Positions 52,075 through 64,000 of a DNA stretch of 64,000 nt are shown here, piece after piece. Numbering within the stretch: position 1 is the first letter of the stretch; each line of letters begins with the position of its first letter. The stretch is from Paramacrobiotus metropolitanus (taxonomy: Eukaryota; Tardigrada; Eutardigrada; Parachela; Macrobiotidae): the NCBI RefSeq assembly GCF_019649055.1, contig NW_026570314.1, positions 372,001-436,000 on the forward strand, written 5' to 3'. Below the pieces are notes generated by a model. The model ran no database searches, was not told where the DNA came from, and saw nothing but the letters and a program-made list of their open reading frames with translations. A program made the position numbers and the translations under genes.

Positions 52075-52567
52075 AACGCCCTTCCCCGAAAGTATTCGGC
52101 AACCTCCTGGATAGTCAGACTTTCCGCATTTCTGTTGGCCTGTGGCTCGGCGCTAAGATCGTAGAACAGCACTCGTGTGCGAGATGTGGCAAAGAGGTTA
52201 TGGAAAACGGATACCATGGGCTAGCGTGCAAGAAGTGCATCGGGAGAAGGGAACGCCATAACGGCATTAACGATATCATACTGCGAGCGCTATGTAATGC
52301 CGGTATTGAGTCATATCCGGAGCCCATTGGCTTTTGCGTAAAAACGGAAAGCGCCCGGATGCAGCCACGCGTTGGAAGTGGTACCGCGGACGGCCGTTAG
52401 TATGGGACGTCACTTGCAGAGACACCATGGCGAATTCTTACATCGACGCGACCTCAAAGTGTGCTGGCGCCGCCGCCGAACTGGCTTGCCGGGAGAAGAT
52501 TGGAAAATACAAGTCGCTCACTAATCGGTGTAATTTCGTCCCCTTTGCATGTGAGACTTTTGGCACT

Positions 52568-52748
52568 TGTGGTGTTCTCGTGAATCTACGTTTACGTATT
52601 ATTCCTGTTGTACTTAGCAACTCCGTTACTGCGTGTTTGTCACTTGTCGTACTTCATATTTAGTTATCGTGCGAGCTCGTTGCTGTCAACCTGTATTATT
52701 AAAGTCATACTTATTTACGTACTTCTTTACATACATGCATACATCACA
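52568..52748 (+). repeat. 5' LTR of the mini element
   Basis: 181 bp, TG...CA, identical by eye to 53630-53810. It contains the pol II-like context TATTATTAAAG near its end. Confidence 0.92.
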
Positions 52749-53629
52749 ATTGGCGTGAAGTTTCGAACTTAAGCTGGTTTCTTCGTATTCCTTACGGCTT
52801 TGATTTACTACTGTTTTTCGCCAATTTGCTACGCCCTTCTTATGCTATCGTGGGGGAGAGGATTGCTACATCCTGCCTAGGACTCCGCCCACGAGTTTGC
52901 TGATGCATCCCCATCCCTGGCTTCTCCTGCTACTACTGTTTAGGCGACAGATGCTCGCTCCCTTTCTACTCCACAATGCTGGATAAATTTGGATTCCTGC
53001 CTGTTTCGGTACCGTAATGCTGTACCATCTACTTTAGCGTTCCGCCCTGGAACACCGTTCAGAAGACGACAGGATGATCCGTAGCCATGTACAGCAGCAT
53101 ATGTACTACGATATCCGCTACCAGCTGACCTTCACGGTGCAGCGCCAGTGGATTTGTTGGAATTTTCCACTTCGCCCATTACCGGACGATATGGATACCT
53201 GGTCCTTCCCGCCAGCGGGAGGAATTGGAAGATGTTGCCATGGCTGACATAGTTCATTTGCTCAATGCAGCAAGCCCCATTCTCAACCAACAGCACCAAC
53301 AACACTATCGCTTCCTTGGATACCGGTGCGTATCAGCTAGAGAAGCGCTGTTCCTGACGTACAGTACAAGAATGCAACCTGCAGTGCCATCCAAACGGCG
53401 CCGTACTCGACTGTTGGACTGCAGAAGTGAAGTACCTACGTTTTTATATCAGTGTTTGTTTACGTGGATTACTTAACTTACAATAATTATACGGTTGCCT
53501 GGTTATTCATACAATTTCGTTCGTTCATACTAGTACTGATCCTTTATACAGTGTACGTACAATTACAATTTCTAATTACAATTTCCTGATTACATTACGT
53601 ATCATGCTTCTTTGATACGTGGGGACGAA

Positions 53630-53810
53630 TGTGGTGTTCTCGTGAATCTACGTTTACGTATTATTCCTGTTGTACTTAGCAACTCCGTTACTGCGTGTTT
53701 GTCACTTGTCGTACTTCATATTTAGTTATCGTGCGAGCTCGTTGCTGTCAACCTGTATTATTAAAGTCATACTTATTTACGTACTTCTTTACATACATGC
53801 ATACATCACA
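53630..53810 (+). repeat. 3' LTR of the mini element
   Basis: 181 bp direct repeat of 52568-52748, flanked on the right by the target duplication GCACT. Confidence 0.92.
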
Positions 53811-53998
53811 GCACTTGGTGTGAGACCGGCATTGTTACGTTAAAGGAGGTTGGTATGAAGTTATATTTAAGGACGGGCGAGAGCCGCTCTACTTGTTTTT
53901 TGTTTCAGCGTTTGTGTTTGGAGATTATGCGTGGTAATGCTATGAGTGTATTGTGCACAGTCCCTTCCCATGTTAATTGGGACAAATTCTTCATTTGA

Positions 53999-54927
53999 TC
54001 ATTTTTGTTGAGTGAAGCTCGCCTTGTACACATTGAGAAATAAATTATATACAAGCCTGTCGAGAAACTGAGCATTCGTAAGAACAGCGAACATTGTAAA
54101 TTTGCGGGTTGCGCGTAAATCCCTACTACGGCGTGCCACGCCACACTGTTTAAACACGTAACATGCATTTGGCTGGCTGGTGGCTTGGTACGCCCCACTC
54201 GGCCCCAGATATTTTAATGAGAATAATTGTAACTGCCTGGCGGAATGTGGCTCGAAAACGGTCGGTGCAGTAAGGGGCAATCTAAACTGCGAAGCGCAGT
54301 TACGCATTGCGATATGCGTAGTGCATTGGCCACTGTTCAAGCGCTAACTCCGCGCTAATATCGCTCTACCTGTTCCTTTACATGCTCAATTCCTCGACAG
54401 GCTTGTACATTATTAAAAATACTGCATGTGGTGCTAGAGCTTGTCACAAGTCAGCTCAAATTACTTATATGCCGCATTGTTCTTTTAGCTTGGGAGGTTA
54501 TAAAAAATGCAAAGTCACAAAATCACGATCAGCTGTGATTACGATTACCAAAATCGAGGTAGGCCATCTCACTGAGTGGCTACTAGATCGCAGGCCTACC
54601 TTATAAGATCATCTTATACGTAATAAAAAGTACCAAAGCTAAGTTAGATTCGAAAGCGTGTGGCTAGGGATGCTCATCGTAATAACAGATCATGCAGAAC
54701 CGACGGTCGCAAGTGCAACATGGTCGATCTCCTGAATCTCCAGATATCATTTTGGATAAGGAGATTTTAGTATTTAAATTTCAGAGTAAGGTTATTCTCG
54801 GTTATTCTTGGCGTTCATCAAGCATACAGTATCGAGGAAACACCAAGAGAGCCATGAACGAAAAAGGCTGAACTGATTGAAACGATTGAAACCATATGAC
54901 TTTGTATGGTGGCAGTGAACATTTTAC
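53999..54927. other. Spacer
   Basis: No gene recognised. Near 54572-54602 AGGTAGGCC and GGCCTACCT could form a short hairpin. Confidence 0.4.
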
Positions 54928-57900
54928 CTTGTACTTCTTGCAGAGTAACGGTCTGGATTAGGGTTCCTCTGTAAGAACCGGTATGCTGACCATGAACCCC
55001 ACCCAGTTCCGTAGAGTTACCACATGGAAGGCATTGCTCGATGCCGTCTGAACCTAACTGATGCCGATATATGTGTGGGCAGGTGATGCGCGTCTGATCC
55101 CTTTCACACAAGCGTTTTGGGACGTAGCCTTTTAGGGATGGGCAGTGCATGATTCCACGATCAAATGCATCTGTAAACAGAAGTCTTTGTGCGCCGCAAA
55201 ATTCGTCGTTGCACGTGTGTAGCCGGCAGATATGTTGGCCTGTTGACTGTTGGCGAGCCCGGCAGGAAAGTGGTTTTTCTCCCATAAATCTGCCGAAGTG
55301 CACCCACAATTCTGCCGACCCAACCCTATGCATTGCCTATGGGAACTCCAATAGATCAGCCGAACCGGTGCAGCAGTGAAATTTGATACTTTTGTTGAGT
55401 GCGTATCGGCAATAGCACGGCCGGGCTGCATCATGTACACCATAGGGCCGCCTATATTGTGCCGGCGCTAAACAGAGAGAAGCGTGCGCTATCCCTTGCG
55501 CCGTGTCTAATCCTTGCACAGAAGCCTTCTGCTTTGTGGGTTCATGCACACTGTACAGATACCATCGCAAAAAATAGTAAATTTATAAGATTTACTAAAT
55601 CGATGTTTTTCCAAACAACTATTCTGCTTACACCTACAAACTATGGATGGTGTACGTTATCCTTAGACAGCCTTACATAAAAATTCCCCCATCCTTTATT
55701 CGGCAATATCCCCTACATAACACAAAATGCCTGTGCGCTGGACAATAAATAAAATAACTGGTTTAAACATTGAAAAAACACCCAAAATCGTTAATGATAC
55801 CCACTGCATAAACTATTTATGTATGCCTGCGCTTGATGTACTGTAACTATAAACGAAATAAAAATAGTTTAATAAAAAGTATTACTTAAAAGTTGTCAAC
55901 ATATGGCAACATACTGTCAGTTTAACTGGTGATGTCATGCAAAATTGCACCCAAAATTGAAAAGAAATTTTCAAACAACGACCAATAGATCAGCCGAGCT
56001 GCGCCAATATTCCTGCCGACCCGACCCTATTCATTACTTATGGGAACTCCAATATATCTGCCGAACCGACACAACAGTGAAACTCGATATCCTTGATGAG
56101 TGCATGCCGGCTTCCACTGTCTGGGAGTGATGCAGCTTGACATACTGATGATAGGGATAATGTAACAGCGGGGATATTGTAACATTTCAACAGGTTTCAC
56201 TTTTTTTAAGATGCGCATTCAAAAAGTTAATAATTCACAGGACACACGTCATCTGTTGAATTAAATTTCAACTGGGAAAGTCCTATACTGTGGAACAGTA
56301 CAAGGCGGAAAACTAATAATTTTCTAAGTCCTACCGCCACCGTAGTTTTGTATCAAGCTACCGGCATCCGACAGCCTGTGTAAAACGCAGCAACGGCAGG
56401 GGGCTTCCCGGCTATTGGCATTCTGCCGGAATGCTGGAATAATCGACAAACTGAATTCTCGCGACCGTTTTCCGGCAGCCGGCTTTTGGCCGGAATGTCG
56501 GAGTGTGACTTAATACGCATGCATGATACGCGACATGACGCGAAAAGGATCAGGCGACTGGCGTGCCGGCAGCCGGTACCCAAATGGCTCCTAACTTCCG
56601 TGCAAGATCCGCCATTGGGCAGACTTTAAGCTAGAAACCGGAGCTCTATTAAATTTTAAAATTTATTTATTTTCTATTTATCAGCCAGCTGATAATTTTT
56701 CTATTTATCAGCCAGGTGTACGTCACGCAGGCGTTGAATGTACCTTAACTATGGGAATATGGCCAACCGTTCTACGATAGGTGTATGTTATACTTGTAGA
56801 GAAGTGAATGTTAACAAGAGAACTGCCTCTGTGTTATAATATGCCGGACAGTCCGGTTCCCATCCGCATGCCCTTAATAAAGGGGTTAATGCTTTAAAAG
56901 GGTATACGTTACGAGGGGTTTCACTGTATATACCTGATGGTCTTCTCGACAATCTTAAGGAACTGGAAGTGCTGAACGTGAGGTGGCGCGTGTTTTTATA
57001 TATTTTGCCTATGCCTGTTATATGCTCGATTATTTTTAAGAAATCTTATGAAGACATTCAGATACCGTTTCCGCTTTACAGAGTTCCGAATTTTTACAGT
57101 AAAAACTTGTAACAAAAAAACGCAGCAATTTAGACGTATGTTAATTCATGCATCTTCTCCGTAACAGTCAATGAAATCGACTGCCCGTATGCTGAGTGTT
57201 GGTATGGTTTTAGTAATGGAATTCAGTTTTAACCAAATCAAAAGCACACCGCTTAGTTTGATGAAGAATTTAAATCTCTTCGACGAGTGGATATTCGGAG
57301 AACGTTTATAACCTTTGTGCTAAGTATAAGTAGTACTTGTACAACTTCTTATTTGTCAAAAAACCCAAATTTGTTTGTGTTTGGGCCAACCGGGTGACAT
57401 TTACAGATTGGTCAGTCCCCAATCAATAATTATTTGCTTATCGATCGACAGCAATTTTATCTCATATCGGCACATATTCATACCAATTTTTTTACGAAGC
57501 GCGGGCCATCCTCTAACTTACTGTGTTATTCACCTGGAAATTCATAAGATAATTTTTGCAGACCTATCTAGTTGCTGTTGGTTTACATCCAAGCGAATTG
57601 ATCATCAGAGACTTATTGCCACGAGTTTTCAGCAGCATAAACCAGTCACTACACAAAACGTTTAAATCCCCACTTTTTCAAACCTCTTTTTATCCCCTCG
57701 GAAATGACAACTGAATTTCATTAAATGTGTTCTGTGTATAATCAACTTTTTGAATTTGCAACATTAAAAAAAAGTGAAACCTGTTGAAATGTTACATTAT
57801 CCCCGCTATTACAATATCCCTATCATCAGTATGTCAAGCTGCATCACTCCCAGACAGTGGAAGCCGGCATGCACTCATCAAGGATATCGAGTTTCACTGT

Positions 57901-58998
57901 TGTGTCGGTTCGGCAGATATATTGGAGTTCCCATAAGTAATGAATAGGGTCGGGTCGGCAGGAATATTGGCGCAGCTCGGCTGATCTATTGGTCGTTGTT
58001 TGAAAATTACTTTTCAATTTTGGGTGCAATTTTGCATGACATCACCAGTTAAACTGACAGTATGTTGCCATATGTTGACAACTTTTAAGTAATACTTTTT
58101 ATTAAACTATTTTTATTTCGTTTATAGTTACAGTACATCAAGCGCAGGCATACATAAATAGTTTATGCAGTGGGTATCATTAACGATTTTGGGTGTTTTT
58201 TCAATGTTTAAACCAGTTATTTTATTTATTGTCCAGCGCACAGGCATTTTGTGTTATGTAGGGATATTGCCGAATAAAGGATGGGGAATTTTTATGTAAG
58301 GCTGTCTAAGGATAACGTACACCATCCATAGTTTGTAGGTGTAAGCAGAATAGTTGTTTGGAAAAACATCGATTTAGTAAATCTTATAAATTTACTATTT
58401 TTTGCGATGGTATCTGTACAGTGTGCATGAACCCACAAAGCAGAAGGCTTCTGTGCAAGGATTAGACACGGCGCAAGGGATAGCGCACGCTTCTCTCTGT
58501 TTAGCGCCGGCACAATATGCTTAGGCGGCCCTATGGTGTACATGATGCAGCCCGGCCGTGCTATTGCCGATACGCACTCAACAAAAGTATCAAATTTCAC
58601 TGCTGCACCGGTTCGGCTGATCTATTGGAGTTCCCATAGGCAATGCATAGGGTTGGGTCGGCAGAATTGTGGGTGCACTTCGGCAGATTTATGGGAGAAA
58701 AACCACTTTCCTGCCGGGCTCGCCAACAGTCAACAGGCCAACATATCTGCCGGCTACACACGTGGAAGTGCTCTAAATCGTTACCTTGCGAAATGATGGT
58801 CATATCAATCAGCACAGTCTCGTATTTTATGAAACTTTGAAGGTGCGGTTTATTGTGTAGGACGATCTCCAAAGACGGACTACGATGGATTGCGGATACA
58901 ATGTGCGCCACGGAGTGCAGATTCCATTTTGACGTGGTTGCAAAGTTGCCGTTCAGGCGCTTGATAAGTTTTCGGTTACCATGGGTTCGTTCGAAGAC
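54928..58998 (-). CDS. Uncharacterised gene, two visible exons around a TIR element
   Basis: Exon 58998-58785 (VFERTHGNRKLIKRL, SPSLEIVLHNKPHLQSFIK) ends at CAAG|GTAACG. Exon 55170-54928 (FDRGIMHCPSLKGYVPKR, LCERDQTRITCPHI) follows TTTACAG and ends at CAAG|GTAAAA. The two join in phase (Gln-Asp). The second exon is Cys-rich, as in extracellular proteins. No family is recognised and both outer ends are open. The intron of about 3.6 kb consists almost wholly of the inverted-repeat element at 55218-58758. Confidence 0.5.
55218..56229 (+). repeat. Left terminal inverted repeat
   Basis: Inverted copy of 57744-58758. It contains two diverged copies of a phrase like GGGAACTCCAATAGATCAGC (55339 and 56041). 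Confidence 0.85.
56870..57311 (+). pseudogene. Leucine-rich-repeat-like gene scraps inside the TIR element
   Basis: LYIPDGLLDNLKELEVLNV (near 56935-56990, followed by GTGAGG) and FNQIKSTPLSLMKNLNLFD (near 57228-57285) fit the LxxLxxLxL rhythm of leucine-rich repeats. They lie in separate frames and have no complete gene. They could be a captured host fragment. Confidence 0.4.
57744..58758 (-). repeat. Right terminal inverted repeat
   Basis: Inverted copy of 55218-56229, with only scattered substitutions and small indels. Confidence 0.85.
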
Positions 58999-61661
58999 CT
59001 GTATGGTTTGCGACGTCCTTAAATGGCAGGCACTAGTTACAAAAAATTATTCCTATGCAAAGTTGCTTCGTTATCAATCACACTGGATTGCAAAGGTGAC
59101 TAAAGGCTAAAGCTAATCACTGTACAGGTTTCCGTACGTTTCCTATCGGCATAATACTGTACTTATTCAGTGGCCGAAATCCCTAAATGCAGTTTCGTTA
59201 GGGCAACGACTTCATGACTTTATGCCCTCTATATACATGTATGTATGTCTTTATATCCGTACTCAGCACTTTCTTACGGAAAATTTAGGTAGATTGATGA
59301 TCTTGTTCTGCAGTTGGTTGGCATTTGTAGTACAACCGCGCAAGATTCTAGTGGGAGACTGTTGAATTTCAACCGTGCTGCCCGGTGCTCCATATGGCTG
59401 AACGTGGGGCAATGTAGCATCAACGTTTTGTTGCATGTGGATTCCAAAAGAACTACCGACAAAAAAACTAGTAGGGGAAAGGACTAATATTAATTTGTAT
59501 AGTTCAGTTGCGGTATGTACATGTAGCTTTAAGGTGATCCAAATTGGTTTAGTCGGATTTTATTTCATAAACGCGTATACATTACAGATTGAAATACAAA
59601 GCAGTATTAACATGTAGAGTTAAACAGTAGAAGTGCATTTAGCTATTGTACATTCGTGCGTACAGTATGCTTACCTTCCTTCTGGATTCCAAATGTTTCA
59701 TGGATTATTAGAAGGTAAACAGTAACCGTTAAGCCATTCATGATACAGCAAAACAAACATTCAAACGATTTTCAGCTAGTAAAAACCAGCGACATCATTT
59801 TTACGTAGAAAATGCGGAAATTGAAATGAGGATGCTTCAATTCGCTGAGAAATCTATTTTCGTATAGAATCCTAAAACATGCCTGACCTATTCGATAACG
59901 TTTAGTGCTCCAAAAAAAGCGTCATTGTTGGAAAAGGCCGATAGAGCGTGCAACGTCTCCGCGAACAGTTGAACACCCTGTACATTAGAGTTTACGTTAG
60001 TTCAAAGCCATATATATCGTTCATTTATTAATTCACAGCATGGTGTACTTTGGTTTTTACGCCATGACAGGCTTATCAATGAGAAAATCTGATTGATACA
60101 TATCAGCCTGGTGTACTACTGTTCGCCGAAATTCTTCTACTTATGCCGTTGGAGCTAAAGTAACAACAGTGCTCATAATCCTGCGTGACGTCGGGACGCA
60201 TTGGCTTGCTATGGGAATGTGCGTGGACAGCGGTCCCCGGTCTGCATCACTAACCTATTTTCTTATTAATTTTGCCAGTAGAACTCCAAGGTAACGAAAA
60301 CGATGGATTGATTTTATTAACACAAGTCATAACCTTGCTGGGTCGCTCTGCGGCCGCTCTGCGGTTGGTGGTCAGGAACTTGCCGGCGCTGACGCTAACG
60401 GACGATTTCCGACAGTGTCAGTTTCGTCCTCTTCTTCAATGCTATCACTAACAGCAGCGGCTTGACACTCTGTCTGCAACTGTACGATCCGGTCTGGGAC
60501 ACCTTGCGTCGCCTGCACCTGCCCGGTACACGGGCAGTGGGAATAATGCCCCCGTCTCGTAAAGCGGCGGCAGAAGGGCGTCGCGGTCGCGTAGAACGGC
60601 CTCTTTGTGACAGACGGGAGACGCGATTCTTCTCTGTACTTCGCTAAACAATTCAATGCCCAGACGAAAGAATGGGAGCTCCTAGGTGCCAAGATGAAAA
60701 TGACCAGGGTAGCGCACGGGAGTTCCCAGCGGGCGGGAAGGGTTTGTGTGGTCGGGGAGCAGTGGCGGCACTATTGGATTGCGCTGTATGAAAGAAAACG
60801 AGGCCGCAAACGGTTCGTGGAGGAACGCGGAGTTGAGCCCTCCATTATTCACCGGAAATAGCAATGGGCTCGTGCAAGACTGCACCTGTCTACTCATCGA
60901 ATGGCCATAAGTAGTGAGTTTCTTGTTAAAAGCGTTTGGCAGCTGCAGTCCATGTGTCCATATGGGAGAAAAGCTCAGCGCATTCGTGCTTGTCAGTTTT
61001 AGTTGCCACAGCAATACGTCGGCGATAAATTGGCTGTGGATGTCCGCTAAAAATTGCTTGTGTATTGTAATTCTGTTGTTGTATTTTTGTTGTTGTGTTA
61101 TTGTATTAATTTATGTTGCATTACTGTGTTGATTTATTGTATTGTATTTCGCGTGAACAATTTAGCGGATACCATCTTACCCTCGCGCACTCCCGAATAC
61201 ACTTCGGCGACATTCTCCTGGCTAGTGGCTAGCTATGGCATTGTGGCATCCAACTATTAAGTACCAAATCTACACTGAGCTCGCGATACCGGCGAGTTTG
61301 AGTTTATTCTGCCGACAAAATCATTACCAGCGGCGGAGGCCGATGGAAACGCTCTAGATAATCATAAGTACTGTACCATTTCCATGTATTGTACTTGACA
61401 TGTAATGCATGGACAAGTACTTACTATAGTGTGAGGAGGACTGGTAACCAACCGTTTGACGTCATCACTCTCGCATACAAGGGAGGGCGGCTGCCATGGT
61501 GACAGATGCGCGGTTTCAAGAACTCTAAATGGGTACAGGACAGGCGGCTATTTAGTGATAATTAAACTGATCATAATTATTTTGCTTATAATTTGAATTA
61601 AGCTCATCATAATTCAAAATCAACCAATTTAAATTATGATCAGCAAAATTAAAATTAGGGT
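58999..61661. other. 2.7-kb region without a supported gene
   Basis: Several frames of 60-110 codons lie on both strands near 60370-61260, but none shows a domain or splice-consistent extension. Confidence 0.4.
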
Positions 61662-61729
61662 AATTTTAATTAAGCTGGAGCATAATTAAAATTGCTCAAT
61701 TTTAATTATACTCCAGCTTAATTAAAATT
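61662..61729. repeat. Near-perfect AT-rich palindrome
   Basis: Two 33-bp arms (61662-61694 and 61697-61729) with one mismatch and a 2-bp centre. Each contains AAGCTGGAG or its complement CTCCAGCTT. The surrounding 61555-61775 holds further inverted AT-rich pairs (CTGATCATAATT, AATTATGATCAG). It could extrude as a cruciform or be a small fold-back MITE. Confidence 0.8.
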
Positions 61730-62133
61730 TGATATTATTTTGCTTAAGCAAATTTATAATCAAAATTTATTTGACTGGTAGGAGGAAATGCTGCTGAATG
61801 GTGCAGCTACTGCCCACGGTCCATTACTCTTCCCATTTTACAAAAAAAACTGTTAAGCTATATACTTGTAGACCTTTTTTATTACACAAAATCTTTAAGA
61901 AAGCCTTGCGAAAGCACAGGAATGTCGTGTTACATGTCACGAGAGAACAGAGCAGCGTTATTCATTATTATTACTAGATCAGGAGAACCGTTGACTACAT
62001 GGAGACCCCGGGTGAAACTCCCGTGCAAAGAAAAAAACGAAACAGCAAAGAATGAAATACTCAAAAAGAGAAAAATTTAAGAAAGTGAAAAAAGGAAAAC
62101 ATAAAAATGGAAAATTGAAAGCAGGCAGGAAAA

Positions 62134-64000
62134 TCAGTCGATCTCCAATAACTTGTAATTTCGCTGCAGTAAAACCTCCATTTCGAGCCGCAGTCCGCTT
62201 AGCCTGTTCCTTTTTCCCGATGTTGCTATTCCGGCAGTAGAAAATACTCTTTCTACTGGTGTGCTGGTTGCAGGTGCGCTGGCGATACACATTGCCACCT
62301 TGTGCAATTCTGGGAAAATATTGCGTCTTTGCTTCCAAAACTCAAAGCTGTCGAGCTCCAAGTTGTCTTTCACCAGTCTGTCTTTTGAAAAGTCCTCAGC
62401 TTTGAACAAGGCACATTCTTTCAAGACGGGGTTCTTTTCCTTGGATGTAGTGGTGCCAGATTTTTTCTGAAATATCGAAATATTGTAATTTTATAAAGAA
62501 AAAATTGACTTTTAGTTTTTGTGGGTGTATGGTTTTCGCCATTTCGGTTTCTTTGTCAGTTGTTGTTAACAATATTACTATTACTACCTCCCACCTCAGT
62601 TATTATAGGCGTCCGTATATGGTTACTTGCCTTTAAGGCTTTCCGATTTATTCAGGCACACTTGACGGCACATTTCTAATGCGACCGTCTAACGCTTATG
62701 TTGACCTTTGTCAGTAGGAAGAGCATCTATGATGGGTGTAGCTGTCATAAATAACAATAAATTGATACTAAAATATGCTAAAACTGTTAAGGATATCACT
62801 ATAGCCTTCCCTTTTTACCCCCGGTTTTTATAGTCACCCCTTTTTGCACCCGTTACTTAAAGGCACCTTTTTTTCAAGGAGTTACCTAACTACACACTGT
62901 CTGTGGTTATTAGAGACACCCATTTTCCGTGCCGGTTTTTAACGAATTAATACTTTTCGTATTTCACCGAAGCCAAAAAAATTTACAATCTTCTGTTTTT
63001 ATGACCTTTCCAGTAGGCAAGCTGATAATATCAACAAAAATGTTTAGATATTTGACGGAAATTTGGATATTGGACGGAAATTATTTGACGTACTGTACGT
63101 TGTCCAGCATTCCTACCGCAGTTCTGTAAACCTGGTCGGTTATTTCCGCTTTCATGCAAATGTTACCGGTATCGCTGCTACTCAACAGCAACAGCATTGC
63201 CCACTTGACACTGTACGGTTGTTAATGGCTTTAGCTATATCTGCACTGACAGTTTGGTACTGTTGTTTTTTTCTCAGCAAAGTTTACTGTTACGCGTCGA
63301 TTTTCTCGAAGCTTCTTCCATCTTTCCCGAATCAGCGGGTAACTGCGACCTACAACCTTACCGTACGCGCACTAAATGCTTTTAGACTACAGTATCACAG
63401 TGTTAGGTTGCAGCCTGCAAGCGGATTCCAATAATTAAAGTTAATAAGAAAATTTTATTTGTTTAAGTTGTTATTATGGGCGACAGCTTTTCTCGTCAAC
63501 ATTATTTTGTAATTTTGATTGATAATACATAGCATTACCTCAAGGATTCCGCTAAGATGGCTAAATCTACCCTTCTTAGCCGCCGGTTCGCCACGCGCTG
63601 GGCTGATATCGTCATCGGGAACATTGTCGCGCCCTTCCTTTCTATGAACCCGTTCGTTCATGTCCTTAATGTACTTCATCGCTGCCGATGACTGTGATTC
63701 ATCCAGTAGGTTCCTGTAAGTTGGATGCAGGAAAGCAGCCGCCAAGAAGAACGGATTGTGCTTCTCGTGACGCGGATCCAAAAACACCGAAAAGCGGCGA
63801 TTTAACTCAGAGAGCAGCTTATTGGCAGTGTTGGTGATCACCCGCTTTCCAGCACAAAGCTTCAAGTGCTCCTGTAACTGGCGGATCGAGGGAACAACGA
63901 GTTCTGCAGTGTTATATTTTTCTCCACTGGTTGCCTCCGTGTACTCGTGAAAGGGCCGAAGAAGGAAGATGATTGCTTTGATCTTTTCATAGTCGGTTTC
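62134..64000 (-). CDS. hAT-family transposase, 3' part, runs off right edge
   Basis: Exon 64000-63539 has RPFHEYTEATSGEKYNTAEL and RRFSVFLDPRHEKHNPFFLA, typical of the hAT catalytic/insertion region. A 1,072-bp intron (GAG|GTAATG...TTTCAG) leads in frame to exon 62466-62134. That exon holds the hAT dimerisation domain (FWKQRRNIFPELHKVA, PATSTPVERVFSTAG, KRNRL) and the stop. The visible part has no inactivating change. The N-terminus, BED finger and TIRs would be outside or uncertain. The intron has no recognisable gene. Confidence 0.85.

Larger units (their letters stand above)
52568..53810 (+). mobile_element. Mini LTR retrotransposon (TRIM-like), 1,243 bp
   Basis: Two 181-bp LTRs (TGTGGTGTTC...ACATCACA) appear identical by eye and enclose 881 bp of non-coding sequence. 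GCACT is duplicated at 52563-52567 and 53811-53815. A PBS (TTGGCGTGAAGTTTCGAAC) follows the first LTR and a purine tract (GTGGGGACGAA) precedes the second. No gag or pol is present, so it must be moved by another element. Identical LTRs imply a young insertion. It lies inside the nuclease ORF. Confidence 0.92.
52075..53998 (+). pseudogene. Retroelement-type nuclease domain ORF, split by a mini LTR element
   Basis: The first part (52075-52567) has FRISVGLWLGAKI, CARCG...GYHGLACKKC, a zinc-binding-like pair, then RRERHNGINDII. After a frameshift near 52330 comes KRPDAATRWKWYRGRPLVWD, which fits a PD-(D/E)XK nuclease core. The second part (53816-53998) continues in frame, once the inserted element and one GCACT copy are set aside, with GESRSTCFLFQRL and RGNAMSVL. 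Similar sequence is common at the C-terminal end of retroelement-like proteins in invertebrates; I cannot name the clade. No RT is present. It is 5'-truncated, frameshifted and interrupted. Confidence 0.65.
55218..58758. mobile_element. DNA element with about 1-kb terminal inverted repeats
   Basis: The arms 55218-56229 and 57744-58758 are inverted copies, about 97-98% alike by eye, starting TGTAGCCGGCAGATATG. Both outer ends are flanked by CACGTG, which is its own reverse complement, so it can be a 6-bp target duplication. Each arm has repeated CTGCCGA/ATCAGCCGA motifs, like transposase-binding subterminal repeats. The 1.5-kb centre has no transposase but holds leucine-rich-repeat-like coding scraps. 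It sits in an intron of the minus-strand gene. Confidence 0.75.

Noticed and set aside
60372-61014. Minus-strand frames of about 105-110 codons
   Set aside because: No recognisable domain, and overlapping alternative frames of similar length.
63063-63434. Plus-strand frame of 123 codons in the hAT intron
   Set aside because: No domain, no splice support, and it lies within a transposase intron.

Overview
This is animal DNA: genes are split by short GT-AG introns (about 45-100 bp), and families of a lophotrochozoan/ecdysozoan kind (BTB-BACK proteins, a rhodopsin-like GPCR, a vWA protein) lie among decaying transposons. Base composition and compact gene structure would fit a tardigrade or another small ecdysozoan, but no marker here settles the species, so that is a guess.

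The main finding is one very large LTR retroelement at 12681-39089 (26,409 bp, sense strand minus). It has direct LTRs of 604 and 607 bp that differ at roughly 20 places by eye, a primer binding site (PBS) touching the 5' LTR, a purine tract touching the 3' LTR, and a 4-bp target duplication (ATAC). It sits inside exon 5 of a BTB-BACK gene whose 5' half (11273-12680) and 3' half (39094-39792) lie on either side. Joining the flanks with one ATAC gives a sequence that aligns with paralogous exons in the same window. The element encodes a coiled-coil Gag, a protease and an uninterrupted Ty3/Gypsy pol (RT, RNase H, integrase). The integrase-type HHCC zinc-binding module occurs three times, in three different ORFs. 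Downstream are about eight further sense-strand ORFs that I cannot assign, and one spliced antisense gene with a possible winged-helix segment. Single in-frame stops and some frameshifts mark most ORFs except pol, so this copy is probably partly decayed.

Layout. 1-2763: 5' part of another Gypsy element whose RT has lost its YxDD region. 3066-4969: an intact six-exon BTB-BACK gene with an unfamiliar C-terminal domain. 5918-6716: exons 5-6 of a paralog. 7200-8168: intronless GPCR. 9180-10320: BTB-BACK pseudogene. 11273-39792: BTB-BACK gene split by the giant element. 40690-43900: graveyard of BTB-BACK and GPCR fragments, a fold-back minisatellite element and a tRNA-like SINE. 46570-49978: secreted vWA protein gene without a MIDAS motif. 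50603-51734: thiol-dioxygenase-like cupin gene with one frameshift. 52075-53998: retroelement nuclease ORF cut by a 1,243-bp mini LTR element with a 5-bp target duplication. 54928-58998: uncharacterised gene with a 3.5-kb element of about 1-kb terminal inverted repeats in its intron. 61662-61729: near-perfect AT-rich palindrome. 62134-64000: hAT transposase running off the right edge.

The window reads as a family of BTB-BACK genes being duplicated, truncated and interrupted by several classes of mobile DNA. Only the 3066-4969 gene and the GPCR look fully intact.
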